In this document: positions 14,336-27,956 of the stretch, one piece after another
Layout: each line of letters begins with the position of its first letter
How positions within the stretch are numbered: position 1 is the stretch's first letter
Assembly (NCBI GenBank): GCA_947568835.1
Contig: OX387608.1
Location: 10,082,001 to 10,146,000, forward strand
Source: Protonemura montana
Taxonomy: Eukaryota; Arthropoda; Insecta; Plecoptera; Nemouridae
Length of the DNA: 64,000 bases
Reading direction: 5' to 3'
The notes under the pieces: model-generated
Seen by the model: only the letters and a program-made list of their open reading frames with translations
What the model was told of the DNA's origin: nothing
Database searches by the model: none
Translations under genes and position numbers: made by a program

Positions 14336-15989
14336 AGGATAATAAGTAAATTGCCATCTGCCCCATTTAATATTTGAACATCGGTCGAGTATTTCTATAA
14401 TTCTGTGAAACGATGCTGAGCACCGTTACAAACGGCCGGTTGCTGTGCTCAATTACGAATTTAATTCCCGTAACTAGATTCGTCGACTATAATTAAATCA
14501 TGCGTCGTTCATAGTCATCTACGTGATCATCGTCAGGTTACATGCAAAGTGCTGGACAAGGTAAAAAAAAAAAAGCACTCTGCTTTTACACACCTCCCAT
14601 TCCAGAGCAGGCGCTGGTGCAATTTGTTCACTCAACTAGATTAGTTCGTGTATTTAAAATCTAAAATCTAACAAAAAATAAAACTAGGAATATAAAAATA
14701 GTAAAAACATGACAGTTTTCTATTAAATTTACTATCGCTAATGGGGCGAAAAATTCAGTAAAACTCGGTGTGCAGATCAAAGCAGGGTTCTGTCTTTTTT
14801 TTTGTAATTCGCTTCTTGTTTACACTGTGTTTAGTGAGAAAGAGAGTTTTTTTTTTTATATATTTGCACGATATTATTGGCGCACACATATGCCTAAGCG
14901 GTCTATGTGTGTGCCATAAAAAATTACTAGGTATCAATAATACCTGACCGTTATAAATTTTAATTAAAATGCAGCTGTAATCCAATATTTTAACAAACCA
15001 CATGCAAAATATTGCAAAATATAAACCTGCACACACTCAAAAGTCAACATCTCTGGTATTGAAATAAAAAAAATAGGGAGAACCGCCCCTTGGGCTGTGA
15101 AAAACGAATTGTTTTTGGCACGCACAACAATGTATAACCATGGGGGAATGGGTGACTGTCACTTTGCCCGTGGGGTGTATGGTGTCTGCTTTTATTGACG
15201 CCATGACCCATGTGCATGGATATCACTTGAATTTTATATTCATCACATTTCCGATCGCGCCAATGATATATATAGCGTCGCAAAAAATACCCTCTCGCTA
15301 TTTGGTTTAGCTATATATATATAGCTAGCGAAACGCTATATAGGATATTTGCGAAACGCAAAGTAGAGGAAGAGAAATGGTATATTCCTTCAAGGTGTGA
15401 AATCGCGTACGTGTAGCGGTGAAGACGAAATGAAAAATGGTGAAAAAGGAAAGTGAATAAAAAAAAAAAGTTCGATACTTTTACTGTAATATATATAATC
15501 TGATTTTCTGGCGTTACATTCTGCGTGCCATGCAAAATTCAGTAACGTCGAGGTAGAAAATGCAGCGCGTTTTTCATCCCCGGGGTCGAATCTAACAAGA
15601 TAACTTGTATATTAATTAAAAAAATTGAGTCAAACAATTCCCTAACTCGCGTTAATGCATCCCTAGTTGGGAGCGCCGGGCGCGGTTTGGCTGTTCCTGC
15701 AATGCATTATTAAAACTTGGGGACGGGTGCCATGATTCGTTGACAGGCAGAGAGCGACAGATGAGTGCGGGTGGCACATTTTGGTCGCTCAAAACGGCGA
15801 CGTGTGAAATTAGTACGCTCAAGGGCATTGAAAAGTTCCATTGACAGTGCGTTGGGGAAGGGGACGAAACAAATTTAAATTATACTCGTTTTAGCTTATG
15901 TGTGCTAGCAAAACCAGCGGTACCAACTTTTATGAAGTTTTCGACACAAAAATCAACTTTTGAACCATTGAGTTTTGATGGGTATTGAT
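14336..15989. other. No gene seen
   Basis: The sequence is AT-rich. Positions 14,390-14,560 are GC-balanced with a small inverted motif (gctgagcac and gtgctcaat). A TA-rich palindromic stretch lies near 15,308-15,345. I see no gene or RNA. Confidence 0.55.
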
Positions 15990-16335
15990 TTAATGTTAGG
16001 CTTTCTGCTGATCAAACGAGCCGTCAATAGGTGGTAACGGTAGGTGCCACCCGATGGCGCTTGCGACCGCTTTTTTAACATACTCTCTACAGTTAAATAT
16101 TTACGATTTAAAATATCGATACACGTATATCAACCGTTCAGGTTAAACTAATACAGATTATTTAAACGTGAACCAGTCTCAAATGTGACTAATCTGCAAG
16201 AAATAACGAAATAACGCAAAGCGATTATGACTCCACCTAGTAGCATCCTCAATTTCTGGCAGTAAAGTAGTCTTTGGTGGCCATTTTTCAAGAAAACAGT
16301 TTACAATTACCGCTATCGTAGTGACAGGTAGGGAC
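15990..16335 (+). repeat. Dispersed repeat family A, copy 2
   Basis: It has the same core (aggtgccacccgatggcgct) and the same order of blocks as copy 1, including gcgattatgactccacctag and the end motif ttaccgctatcgtagt. It lies in the same orientation as copy 1, about 1.95 kb downstream. Confidence 0.8.
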
Positions 16336-19300
16336 TGAGTAACTTCCAAGCGTGTGCTTGGATCTATCTTTATCAGAAAAGTCTTTCATTTTGAATAAAT
16401 TTCTGAAATCTCCAGTCTCATAGTTTACCAACAAGTAGAGAGACTCGTGAAAAAAAAAACACTCTTTTGCATGCGTTCTTTAATCTAACCTCTCACCGCT
16501 GTGTCAAACAGCCAGGGGACCATCCACGTCCCATGATTCGCAAATAGAAGAAACAATTTGGAAAGTTTTGGGAAAAGCCATTAGCAGTAAAGAAGAGGAG
16601 ACAGCAAAAAGCACACACTAGTTCTATAGTGTAAAAGGGTGAGCTTAAAAAAAGAGATGAAAAGTGCACGCTTGTCGGGGCAAAGAAAGAGACGGTGAAA
16701 CTGGTAATGCATGCAAAGATCACAGGATGACGCTGCTTTTCCAGGACGAGATGACGGTATTCTAATGTTGAAAATTATCGATTCCACGGGCTGATAATTA
16801 ATGGAGCTAAAGTTAATCCAGTCCAACAAGTAACTTACATCGCAAGTTGCATGGCTACGAAACGATTTACTAGCTTATATGGATACATATATAGATAGAC
16901 CTATATATATATGCAGAGAGTTTTGCCATGAGCCCATGGGCGCGTAATTGGTAATCAAAGTTACTTGGATACTGCTGTGGCATGTGGTTTGATACTTATT
17001 TCACGTGATAGGCGAGTGTGTGAACAATTTGGCGTGCTAAAGTTTGAAACATTCGTTTCTGTATAACGAGTGTATGAAGAATGACGCTTTCAATTTGCAT
17101 TTGAATCCCACAATAATGTATAAATATATATAGATATATATAACGAGCGGCAACTGCAAAGCACTGCGTTGGGGTGGTGGGAGGGGGTGGGGGCTGGTCG
17201 TGGTCTACCGCCGGGCACCACGACAACGCAAAATAACAAAAAAAAATGTTTGGTGTTTCGATGTTCCAGATTTGCTAATGAATAAAGTTTGAATTGGTCA
17301 GCGAGCAACGCAAAATTCGCGACCGCCATTGTGAGATTCGGACAGAAAGATGTGTACATGGTAACAACCGTGACGTTATATTCCGCGAGGACTTGTGCGA
17401 TTTTCTATTTCTGTCTCGTGCCAAATTAGTGGAAATGGAGGTAGAATGGGATACAAAAAAAAAAGAAAGTCGTTGCCTGTATATTCGTTGTAAAACAGAT
17501 ATAAATATTCTATGTTATGTATCGTTTTTTTTACATATTATAGAAAATGTTTTCGTAATATTCATCTGGGATTCCCTCTCTGCGGATATTGTACACTGTA
17601 CAGTAGAATAGTGAGTTGCCAGCTATGTAACTAGGACAATCTGTGTGCACGTCGTTACCCACGAGCACAGAAGAGTAAAAAGACAGTGGTGGTTCGCTCG
17701 AACGGAGGGCTGAGATTTGTGCCGGTGGACAGGAAGTATAGGGTGCACGCAAGGGCGGCAATAATGCTTGCGGACAGGGTCACAGCGAGTATCCGAACCC
17801 ATAGACCGCACAATAAGATTCAGAAACACTTTGGTCGGATTAACATTTTCGGGAGCCGCTGAAGCCATTAAAGAAGCGCAATTGGACCGTTTTGTTTTGG
17901 GTTGTTTTTCTGACTAACCCCTATTTTTTTGTAAAGACTGTGTGTCGGGATTGGCGAAGCGTTTTGGTTAAATCCTACTGGGTTTTATCCGGAAAATGGG
18001 AGGATGCTACGAGGTTGGTTGTAAAATTAATAGATTTTCTTCCTGTTGGACGAAAGCGTTCATTAGTTTTGCAAACGACATGCCTTACAGTATGTACCAT
18101 CAGCGTTCGTATAAATACTTTATACCACAAAGTTACCTCGATTGGTTCTCGTCGAAAAACCCTGGGGATGTATAGTTATTTATTTATTCGAGCATTTTTG
18201 GAGCTGAATCATAATGTGAGAATTGGAGAAAATTGTTCCTCTAGATAACGGAAATTAGACAAGTGTTACTGTGTTTTTACTATTTTTTTGTATCATAAAT
18301 TCTGTAAATGACTCCAAAAATCATGAGACTTTGAAATCTATACAAGTATTCTTGCAATTTTTATGAAGCAGACATAAATATTAATAATAATACTTTTTAT
18401 TTTATTATTATTATTTTATTTCACATAAAAAACATAGTGTGCCATTTGGAATGTCTGAACTCATTCGATTTTCTCTAACTCACACCACATCCTAGACAAA
18501 ACCTAGAAAAACTTGCTCTAAAGTGATCTAATCTAACACAAACGATCACAAAACGGCGGCCATATTTGAGCAGTAATTTAAAAACTAACACAACTATACG
18601 GTATTGTTTCTTTTTATCCATTACTTTATATATTCTTAGAAGTTCGCATTTATTAATAAATAATATTTCTGTATTAGCTTTGAAGCTACAGTTAAAAATA
18701 TAAATAAAACAGAACAGGGCAAGTCAATGAATTGTTTATAGTAAGTGTTGGCAGGTCTCTCTAAGAGCATAGATGAAGCTAATTCACTTTACCCCAACCC
18801 GTATACCCATTGCAGATCTCTGCGAAAACCATCAATGTATACCACAATATCACATGTTTGGCACTTTAACTTGTAAGTAAACGTCGCATTACACCGCAAA
18901 CAACTTGTAAGCGTAAAGCGCGTTGGTACAGTATTAATATCCAGGACGCTTTGAGCAGCGATTTGACTGGCGGGATTGTCTTTGAGATTGTCGCCCATGA
19001 TTAATATTGCATTATCATGTTTGCATATTCCTGCAACGTCGAGCTGTTAGCCGGTTGTATGTCTCATGTGGCTATTACAATAGAAATAAAAATAAATCAC
19101 TTTATCCTGTGTGGTACCTGCAAACCCATAAGCGATGTCGGTTTACATCTTCTAAGGGAATCTGGGAATCTGATTCTATGTTGGTCTCTGCGCCAACATG
19201 GCTTGCACTAATTCTTATGAATAATTTATTTGTCGTTAATACGATTTAGATCTGTTAGATTCAGGTCAATTCCATGGCGATACACTGTTTCTATGTTAGC

Positions 19301-20344
19301 TAGCTATCGTGAGATAGGGAATACAGCGATCCACTTTAACGGGGACGTGATTAGAGAGAGCAATACAATAGGAACATATAACGATGTAAAATCGCTTCAT
19401 CGGAATCTAAACTTGTCTTTGAAAGAATGTGATTTTGTTCGTTTTTAGATTATCGGCCAGAATATATCCGACTGTTTTGTGAATTATATGTGCCATTTTT
19501 TACGGGCGGGCATCGGAATTCGCAACAGGTCAGATCAAAACTGTGTTTTTCGCTTTAAAAATGTGCGCGTCGAGCCAAAAAAATAGCAGATATGAAGCCA
19601 TTTTGCTATAGCAACAGTTTTGATAAAACGATTCGACGCGACACGGAATAATATATTTTGCTGTGTACGGTATATTAAAAAAAAAAACGATCGCTTGTTT
19701 TGTAAGGGTGACAAATAATGTTTTTGCCAATTATAGTTTGAGAGCACGGAAACCAGGATGCCAAACACCTTTAGGCCCTAGTTTGCGTCAAACCAGAGCA
19801 TAACCGGAAATCACTTCAAAACTATTTTAACATGGTTGACTCAATTCATTCTGCAGTTTGTTTAAATGTCAATACATTTAAATTCAGTTTAACTCATTGG
19901 AATACCGTTTTGATTATAATACCTATTCGAAGCGAAAAGCAAATATGGGTGCATCAATTGCTCGCAGACATTTATGTGAACGACATGACCAAGCATAAAA
20001 AGCACTCGCGAGTTTTGCGAAATTCTCTAATTAAAACAACTACTTCTATATATTTTTGCAGATCTTACATAAGCTTACTCTGTAAATTGAAAACTGCTAC
20101 CACTCCCGCTGAGCACACACGGATCGCATTCGAGTAATATAATTTATCCTGACCCAATTGTTTCAGGTCATGTTTGAACAAGGTCCTGTACACTGCATCC
20201 AGCCACTCGGCATTATGAACCAAGTCGTGATCACCTCAACTTCGAAACCTATGGGCGTGGTAAGTATTTAAATTTAAACTATCATTGCTCGAAAAAATGT
20301 GTGCAAGTACCTACCTATGTCATATTAGGATGAAATCTTATTTA
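16336..20344. other. Gene-poor region with one exon-like patch
   Basis: The region is mostly AT-rich. Positions 17,620-17,868 are GC-richer. On the minus strand they hold an ATG at 17,866-17,868 followed by 81 open codons; a second minus frame through the same bases encodes a strongly hydrophobic run (ILAVTLSASIIAALACTLYF) typical of a membrane segment. I cannot decide between an exon and chance, and no splice sites are convincing, so I do not call a gene. Confidence 0.4.
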
Positions 20345-20500
20345 AATTGCAAACGCTTGCAATGTGCGGGGTATTTTATTATTAACAACACTATAACCGT
20401 CTCAAAAATTGATGCCCAAACGCGGACTCGAACCCCGATTTCCACCTATCGCAGGTGTTGCTCTGAACCATTGAGCTATTGAACCATTGAGACGATTTTA
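20345..20500 (-). repeat. tRNA-derived SINE (minus strand)
   Basis: Read on the minus strand, the head shows an A box (TAGCTCAATGGTTCAGAG, 20,461-20,478) and a B box (GGTTCGAGTCC, near 20,424-20,434), the internal RNA polymerase III promoter of a tRNA. The body follows (catcaatttttgagacggtt) with a tail ending in ttgcaagcgtttgcaattta. Related copies lie at 23,686, 27,742, 30,305, 41,758 and 54,573. The tail is the most constant part of the family. Confidence 0.85.
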
Positions 20501-20596
20501 GTATATTTTAGTGTATTCAAGTGTATTTGTATTTGTATTTAGTGTATCTGGTATCAATTTTTGAGACGGTTATAGTGTTGTTAATAATAAAATACC
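20370..20596. repeat. Perfect 44-bp inverted repeat around a tRNA-like core
   Basis: The left arm (20,370-20,413) is the exact reverse complement of the right arm (20,553-20,596), with 139 bp between. Both arms are the 3' body of the SINE family; the spacer holds the tRNA-like head. The simplest reading is two SINE copies in inverted orientation, one lacking its head, with arm identity kept by recency or gene conversion. Confidence 0.93.
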
Positions 20597-20672
20597 TATG
20601 TCATATAATTTATAGAAATTGATTGATAAGTTGGATTGCTTTGACAGCGGATTCTATGATATATGGTCTTAT

Positions 20673-20903
20673 GAGTGGATGATGATGACGATGATGAACC
20701 TAGCCTAGTCTAGAAGGGAGGAGAGGAAACCCAGTGCTAGCACATAGCCTACTCTTGAAGGGAACCACACGTCCCTTTCAAACATCAGGATTCATTCACA
20801 AATCCAGTCTGTCGAGAGGTTGATAAGCAACTCGAGCAAAGTTGCTGTACTATCGTTCACCCCTCAAACCTCTCTCTCAAACAGAACTGGTCATACGTAT
20901 AAT
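20673..20903 (-). repeat. Truncated copy of the 5S-derived SINE (minus)
   Basis: On the minus strand it matches the body of the element at 33,800-34,160 (shared blocks ACCAGTTCTGT, GTACAGCAACT, GTTGCTTATCAACCTCT and TCTTCTAG) and ends in an ATC/CAT-rich tail next to CCACTCAT. The 5S rRNA head is missing, as expected of a 5'-truncated retroposed copy. Confidence 0.82.
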
Positions 20904-20956
20904 GGGCCCCAATAATGGACCCCAATAATGGACCCAATAATGGACCCCAATAATAC
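20899..20956. repeat. 16-bp minisatellite, about 4 copies
   Basis: Tandem units of ccccaataatgga abut the 5' side of the truncated 5S-type SINE. They are short and locally homogeneous. Confidence 0.9.
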
Positions 20957-23104
20957 ACGACCAGCACAGTGTTGCAAAACTTTGGTGATATCACGAGAAT
21001 CAGTTGTAAACCATTCGGTTTAAAGAAATTACGGTAAATGGGCATAAAAACTGATATAAATTTGCTGAATTTCGTTCTTTCGTAATTTTTTTCAAAAGCT
21101 GGAAGCGTTTCCATACTTTACGCGAGTGGTATTTACAGTGTACTTATTCTAAAACAAATATCTCATCGAGTAAAATCACTTGCATGGACGGAATGACGTC
21201 GTAAATGACCATTACTCTTGCAGACGGGACGGTCTTATGCATGATAAAAGTGCTACCGTCGGTAGATAATATTATTAATTTCTGCATTTTGTCGTCATTC
21301 AATCTAACATGTGAATAGTGCGGAAACATAACCACGAGCCGCTTAAAAAGTGCATTGCTGGTGTATTTGCATGCACTCTACAATGCATCCAAAGCGCACG
21401 GCTACATGATGATGCACTTGATCGCACACCATGGCTGCATTTGCATGTTCTAGATGCAATTTAAATATTATATTATGTATATCAAGTGAATAATGACTCA
21501 ATTTCGCATTCTGCACTTTGATAGTGCTACGCGGTCTAAACAGAAGTAATGTCGATATCTTACCAAACGATGTGTTGTTAATATCAAGTTGCTCCATAAA
21601 CCTAGTTTTGAGAACAATAGATCGCTGAAAGTATATATACATGTCTAATTATTTGCTACGTTGCATTTTGAATAAAGTACCAAAGGGGTGCTATTTCGGT
21701 GCATGGAGGCGTTTAACTTCTACCCTCGACTAAATTGCAATTTCATACACGAACGGTGTACATTTCAGCTAACGTCTTGTAATAAAATTTGTAATTATTT
21801 CAATTGCTTTACACATCAACTTTATGATTTTTGAGCGCACTTCTCTGAAAGGGTTGTTTTTTTGAGATCATCAATTTTCTGGAGAGCATACCTCGGCTCT
21901 AAATGAATTTGCTTGCTGCAAGCGGAAGGTACGGGGCCTCGCTTAGCAAGTGGCTATTGGCCGCCCTAATCGTATCACGAAAACATATCCACTAATGCCT
22001 ATTGTCCCAGTGGTTTATCGGCCAAGTCAGGAACAATTCGAGTTCTGTTTGAATTTAGAGTAGAATGAAGAGTGGGACGGAGAGGTGGAGAGAGAGAGAG
22101 AAGAGGCACGAGGGTTGGGGGTGGGGAGGATTATTACAAAATTTTGATCCTCTTATATGAGAAATGCGGTGGAGGTGTATTATTAAAGCTTTGCGTCCTA
22201 AGCTGGTTAAAATATTTGCCTACCAAAAAGTCAAAAGTTGCGAGCAGAGTGAGTGGCGGTGATTTTTCAACGTGCACCCTTCTTTCACCCTTCTCACTCT
22301 ATTTTATATGTATTCCTTTTTCTTTTCTTTTATTTTTGTGTGAATAATCACAAAGACTTGCAGATGAAATTGGAAATGTTTGTTAGCTTTGCCCGTTGCA
22401 CGTGAAAGTATACGTTTCCTTTTGATGAAAATGCACGCCGAAACGTTTTTATTATTCGTCAGTAAACACCTGGGAACATAATGTCCTAGTTACACTCGAA
22501 TACAGACTGATTTTTTTTTTCATTTTCCCACAACGTTTGTGATTTTTTAAGCATACAAAATATAATCTTTCGTTTCAAAAAATGATTTTACCCGAGCTTT
22601 CAGTATTTTCCTACCACATAGCATATATATATATATTATGTTTTCTAGTAAAGACGGAATGAAAATATTTGATTGACTTTCAGCGATGATCAAAGAGCGC
22701 GCCACGGTGGTGGGCGTGTCTGGCAACGTGGCTCGAAAGAAGTTTGAAAATCTGCATGTCAAAGGGAACGCTAATAACGAAGCAGCCAGCTCACGCGTGG
22801 TATTACACGGGCGCGTTAATTCTTAGCCGAATCTGTCACCGACACACCAAGCAGACAAGAAATTCTCTAAAGGCGGTGGGGTGGTAAATATTGTGCGATC
22901 TACGCACTGCGTGAACCATTCCACCTTCTGATGTTTAATTACTGACTAGTAGTATTGGTTTCTTCAATCAAGTAAATACTCACGTGTCTGCAGACATTTT
23001 TATTTCACTTGAATCTTACACAACACAGATTCAATCACTTGAATCTTTGGTCCACACATAAAAATAGTCAAAAGGTACTTTCAGTTAATACCATTGTTTT
23101 TATA
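20957..23104. other. No gene seen
   Basis: The sequence is AT-rich, with a purine tract near 22,080-22,105 (gagagagagaga) and a TA run near 22,622-22,638. I see no supported gene or RNA. Confidence 0.55.
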
Positions 23105-23445
23105 GGTATGTTTAGGGCCAGCTTTAAAATTGAACTGGCTTCGCAAAAATGGCCCGCTGAATAAATTACCGACAAAAATTAAAGACTTTTAGATGGAGTC
23201 ACCGTCGTTTCGAGAGTTAAGAAATTTCATTTCGTTATTTCTCGCAGATTACTCGTATTTGAAACTGGTTTACGCTTAATTAATAAGTATTAATGCCATA
23301 CCGAACAATTGATCTACATGTATCGATATTTTGAGTCGTAATTATTTAATTGTAGAGGTTTGTTAAAAATTACATCAGCAAGCGACATTGGATTGCCACG
23401 TGTTGCCGGTTCGTTAGCTCAGCAGAAAATTTAATATTAAAAGCG
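23105..23445 (-). repeat. Dispersed repeat family A, copy 3 (inverted)
   Basis: Read on the minus strand it follows copies 1 and 2: AGCAAACGAGCC-type motif near 23,410, CTACAATTAAATAATTAC near 23,345, and the GACTCCATCTAAAAG-type end near 23,190. It is more diverged than copies 1 and 2. Confidence 0.72.
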
Positions 23446-23685
23446 TTTTAGACAAACGCAGTTTATAAGAATGTAAACAAAAATATAAAATTATTTGGTA
23501 AAATTTGAAAGTTAACAAAATTTGCAGATTAGGAAATCTCTAAAAATAGTATAAAGAAAAATCTTACTCAGATATACACAGTTAATCAATTTTTTTTAAA
23601 ATGTTTTTCGAAGTATAGAATATTAAATTTAATTACGAATTGAATTACATTCACATAATCTCATATGGTTATAGCAACACCCGCG

Positions 23686-23812
23686 ACAGGTGTTTACCGG
23701 GATTCGAGTCACCGGTTGGGTTAGCATTTTCGAGAGCTTACAAGTATTCCTTGTACTCAAAAATACTCGGCCCATTGCAAACGTTTGCAATTTAAATAAA
23801 ATTTCACAGCAT
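23686..23812 (+). repeat. tRNA-SINE family copy with degraded head
   Basis: A B-box-like gattcgagtc and the family tail (ttgcaaacgtttgcaattta followed by aataaaatttcac) identify it. The A box is not convincing. Confidence 0.65.
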
Positions 23813-24239
23813 CTACCTCAACTATTTTTTTTTTTTTGTCTTAAACCGAAGGCACCTGAAGTGAAACATTCTCAGTTCCTCGTCCGCACAGCATCAGGTC
23901 GTGCTGAATACAAAACATTAGCAATTAGGAAAACTGGGCTGCAGAGTGGAGAGGTTATTTAGAACAAGCCGCATGGCCAGGCACCGCTGTACACAAGAAA
24001 GCATTAGAATATTCATGCACCATGTACCCAAGAGGTTCAGGTAGATATGCTCCAAAATGAAAAAAAAAAATACGGAACTTCCTTACAGGATTACAGGACG
24101 TGAGCACGATTTTTTTTTCGGTAAGCCGTGCCGTGCGTGTAATTTTCACGAGCACGTAAATGTATTCATATTTTATGGTACGGGAAAGAGCAATTTACTC
24201 TTTCGGCGATGTTATTTGCTTTGCGGATAAAAATCTGCA

Positions 24240-24741
24240 ATACGCAAGGCTAAAAAAGAATGGTTTCTCGTGTGCCGCAAGTGAAGAAACTAAAACAGAT
24301 GTGTGTCTAACCATGATTCGACCACTACTTGAATTCGCATGTTCTGTCTGGGACCCATATCAAAGTGGTGTACATCAGTTCTTAGAAAATGTCCACAGAA
24401 AAGTTGCCAGTTTGATAGAAGACAGCTTTTTTGATAAGGAATACCAATATTGCATCAAAAAAAAATAGTTATACTATACAAACATATTAATAATTATGTA
24501 AAACATTCAAAAGAACATTTTCAAAATCGATATACATACCCGCATTTTGCAACCTACTCGCCGATACTGTCCACAAAATTATCAATTTTTTTAAATCCAT
24601 CCAAAATTGGCAAAGACTAATGCATTTTTAAACTATTTTTTTTTTCAAAAACAATGGCAGATTGGAATAACCTAACGTTCACAGATGAAATGATAAGCAG
24701 CCTTGAAAATGTTGACCGTTTTCTAGATTTGTTTTTATAAG
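24240..24741 (+). pseudogene. Non-LTR retrotransposon RT C-terminal remnant
   Basis: The first part encodes TMIRPLLEFACSVWDPYQSG, the conserved block after the catalytic core of CR1/Jockey-type reverse transcriptases (compare IVRPSLEFASLAWDPNQQG in the element at 60,403-61,440). The frame then breaks, and the element's C-terminal end reappears as MADWNNLTF...VDRFLDLFL with a stop at 24,738-24,740. It is frameshifted and 5'-truncated, so it is dead. Confidence 0.85.
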
Positions 24742-27741
24742 TAACTAGTAATTATTATATTGCACGTAAAAGTACTAAAACGTAAGGTATCATTGAAATT
24801 ATTTTCTGTAATACCCTCCAGTGGTCCAAGGAAAAAAATTGTCGCCTCATATTGTAGGTCCACCCTTGCAGTGGATTTTCTCTTTTCTCCCTTCTTCTCC
24901 CTTCTTTTTCTCCCTTCTTCGTGGTTGAAATCTCCTTGGACAGGTTAATGTGGCGACGGATTTTGGTCGAGTCGACCTTATCGTTTTGATTGGTCAGCCT
25001 AATGTGAGCTTGGCTTAGAGAGGGCATACCAGACAGACTATATGGTGCGGTTAAGTGGTTTCTGGCCTACTACGGTTGATGCCATATTTTCCCTGTGAGT
25101 GCTCATAAGGGGAAGTCGGCATACGACCCTGTCCCGTGCCATTCGGGATATCACACGGCAGAGTGGAGCCGAAAATGGTGTTACTTTACACACTCACTTG
25201 TTTGCATTACACAATGAAAATAATGGTGCGCAGGCTATTTCGAAAATGATTACAATTTCACCACGCAGTAGCGTCGTTATTAACGCTTTCTGTTTGGGGT
25301 AATTCGTGTAACTGCGTTCTCGTGCCGTCACACGGGTTTCATTCGAGCTTATTTTCTGCATCTGTACTCGTCGAACATCGCCTTTAAGGGGTTTAAATGA
25401 ATACAGAGATACATTTTGTGTTGTTTTGTAAGAACTTTTTTACCAACTGACGAGAACCGTATATAATGCGTGTAGAATGCACAGTTTTCATGAATTTCAT
25501 ATCTTTGTGGATATTTCTGTGTCGACTCTTTGCAGGCTGCGCTATTAATCAAGCGAGTGATAAACACTAGGCCATTATAGAACATTCTTCCTCTGCTAGA
25601 CGATAAATCATGGAAAACTTGGCTGCTGCTGCTGCTGTTGCTGCTGTTGCCGCCCTCTGATACCAGCCGAAATTTTCTGTGACACTGCATTTGGAAAGCG
25701 ACCGTATTTAGTTGATTTTCACCGAGTTCAGTTGGCTAAAATAGTAATTATTTAAAATTAATTTTCGTATGTTATGGTAAAATATCTTACAGCCCCCTAG
25801 AAAATGGTTGGTGAAAATTCAAGGTTTGTTATTATCCGAAATGAATTTGTTTGAATTATTCCAACAGTTGTGGTTAATGGTTATGTCAATGATATGTTCA
25901 TATTTTTCTCCAGTGTTCTTCCGAAGTTGTTCCAATATCCCAATAATATACACGCACACTTTTCATCTTTTATCCCTTTTAGCGAAACCCATATTGTATT
26001 TTAAATTCGTATTGAAATATTGGGCGTTACGCCACCAAATGGTTCATGGCCAAAAATTCAGCTGCAAAATTGGTCCGGTAGTTCTTATTTTCATTCAAAA
26101 TTTGATTTAATTTGCTAAAGACTGAACGCCTGGCCATTACGAATGCATCGCTCGGTTTCATTTTTGGTTATGGGGCAGTTGATAGGTTGAGATAATAGCT
26201 CAACATTTGAAAACCTAAGCATATGCCAGGAGGTAGAGGAAAGGTTCTTGTGTGTGTGTATGTTTTTTTTTAAATATTTTTGCTTACTGCAAACAATAGG
26301 GTATTAAAAACGTACAAAACATTGTGTCACAACCTATTTTGAAAAATATTGTGACCTAGGGTTTATCTATGGTGACTTTCCTATTGGTTGCATTGCTTTT
26401 TATTTTGGTCAATAAACGCAGGTTATCAACGTGATTCAAATCGCTTAATATAAGCCATGCTTTTCAGCTGAGAGCGGTCCGTAGCCTCCTTGGCCAATGC
26501 CCGGCTTTGCAGAGAGTTTTGGTACACGGACGTATCACCATCAGTAACCGACGTCCGGCAACCGCCTGATTTACAGGGTAGTCGCGAGCCTTCCTTGCTC
26601 CAGCCAGCTTGCACCCGGCCTCGTAATAACCTAACGGGCTCAAATGCAGCCGCTCAATAAAGCTTAGAAGTCGGATAGCGATTTGATTCCAAGTCTGGAA
26701 TGAAATTCTCGTGAATCATCTGGTTTATTTCTTCCAGAAACCAGCCAATACGTACTGCACTACCTATATATATATATATATATATAGATAGATGTATTGG
26801 GATCGAAAAATTTGATATATCAGGTGAAACTGCACCATGTACTACTACAGAAAAGGATTTTAAAGAGAGAGAAAAAAATTTAGCGAAAATCTCAATTTTC
26901 CTTTTATCCTTTCGACTTGTATATGTGCACGCCGTTGAGAATAGAGAAAATCAAGTGGATCTGGGTCTGGGATGAAAGAAAAGCGCTGGGAAAACCTTTT
27001 GGGAAAAAAAACTGACAGATAATACCTATATAGAGACGGCGGTTGGTGCACTGCTGTGTTGTTTTTGCAACTTGATCGTAATTCCAATGATGAAGATGGT
27101 GGGTTCGCGGGGGAAGTTTTTAGTCCGGCGGCAACAGAGCTTTTAGGCAGTGTTTTAAGATGATGTGGAAGAAAATAATATTGCAGCGTTTCTTGAGAGC
27201 ATGACGTCGAGTGGCCCGAAGACTGATTCGGTTACAAGTTTTTCTTTGTGGATGCAAAGCATCGCAGAAGTATTGCCGTGTGAGTTGGAAACTATTTGAT
27301 CTTCGTAATAGCAATTGGTATTCGTGTGGATATTACCATATAAATTCCTGTTCCTGGGATACTTTCTTGTGATAATCATTTTCGAAAGAGCATTCGTTTT
27401 TTATGATCAGCATTGTTGTATACGAATTTCATTTGCGAAATAGCATTCAAATTCCAAATGCTTGCAATGAGTATTCGAATACAAAGTATTTTGATCGGTA
27501 ATTAGTGTTCCTTTTAATAAAGTAGGTACTTTGCCAATTGCAAGAATTTACAATTTAAATTATATTTCACACCATAAAACGTATCCAACGTCTAATTGAA
27601 GTTACTCGAGATAGAATTGATGAAAAAGCTGTATAGCGTCACTGGAATCAAAACGAATGTGAAGATTCGCAGATTCTTGTTTCAACTCCTTGAGATCGGT
27701 CATTTTTATCAAATGTACTGAAATTCTCTCAGGCAGTTCAA
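24742..27741. other. No gene seen; simple repeats
   Basis: The stretch contains a pyrimidine tract near 24,877-24,920, a CTG-rich microsatellite at 25,620-25,650 and a TA microsatellite at 26,766-26,786. At 27,505-27,570 there is an isolated copy of the SINE tail (ttgcaagaatttacaattta). I see no supported gene. Confidence 0.55.
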
Positions 27742-27800
27742 TTAACTCAAATGGTTAGAGGCGACATCAGTGATAAGTTCGAGTTCCCGACTCGGCACAA
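27742..27800 (+). repeat. tRNA-like SINE head
   Basis: The A-box-like TTAACTCAAATGGTTAGAGG and the B-box-like AGTTCGAGTTCCC have tRNA-like spacing. No family tail follows directly, so this is a truncated head or a separate tRNA-derived element. A functional tRNA is unlikely because the acceptor stem does not close. Confidence 0.55.
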
Positions 27801-27956
27801 AATTTTGTGAAGTTCCTAAACATCAACACCTCCTTTATTCTTTACGCTATTCGTTAGATCTCATGTTCGAATCCAACTCGATGACTTTTGACCCAATCAA
27901 AAAGCGAACCAATCCCGGCGGCACCAACCTCACACTCCATTCTCGTCGACAATTAC

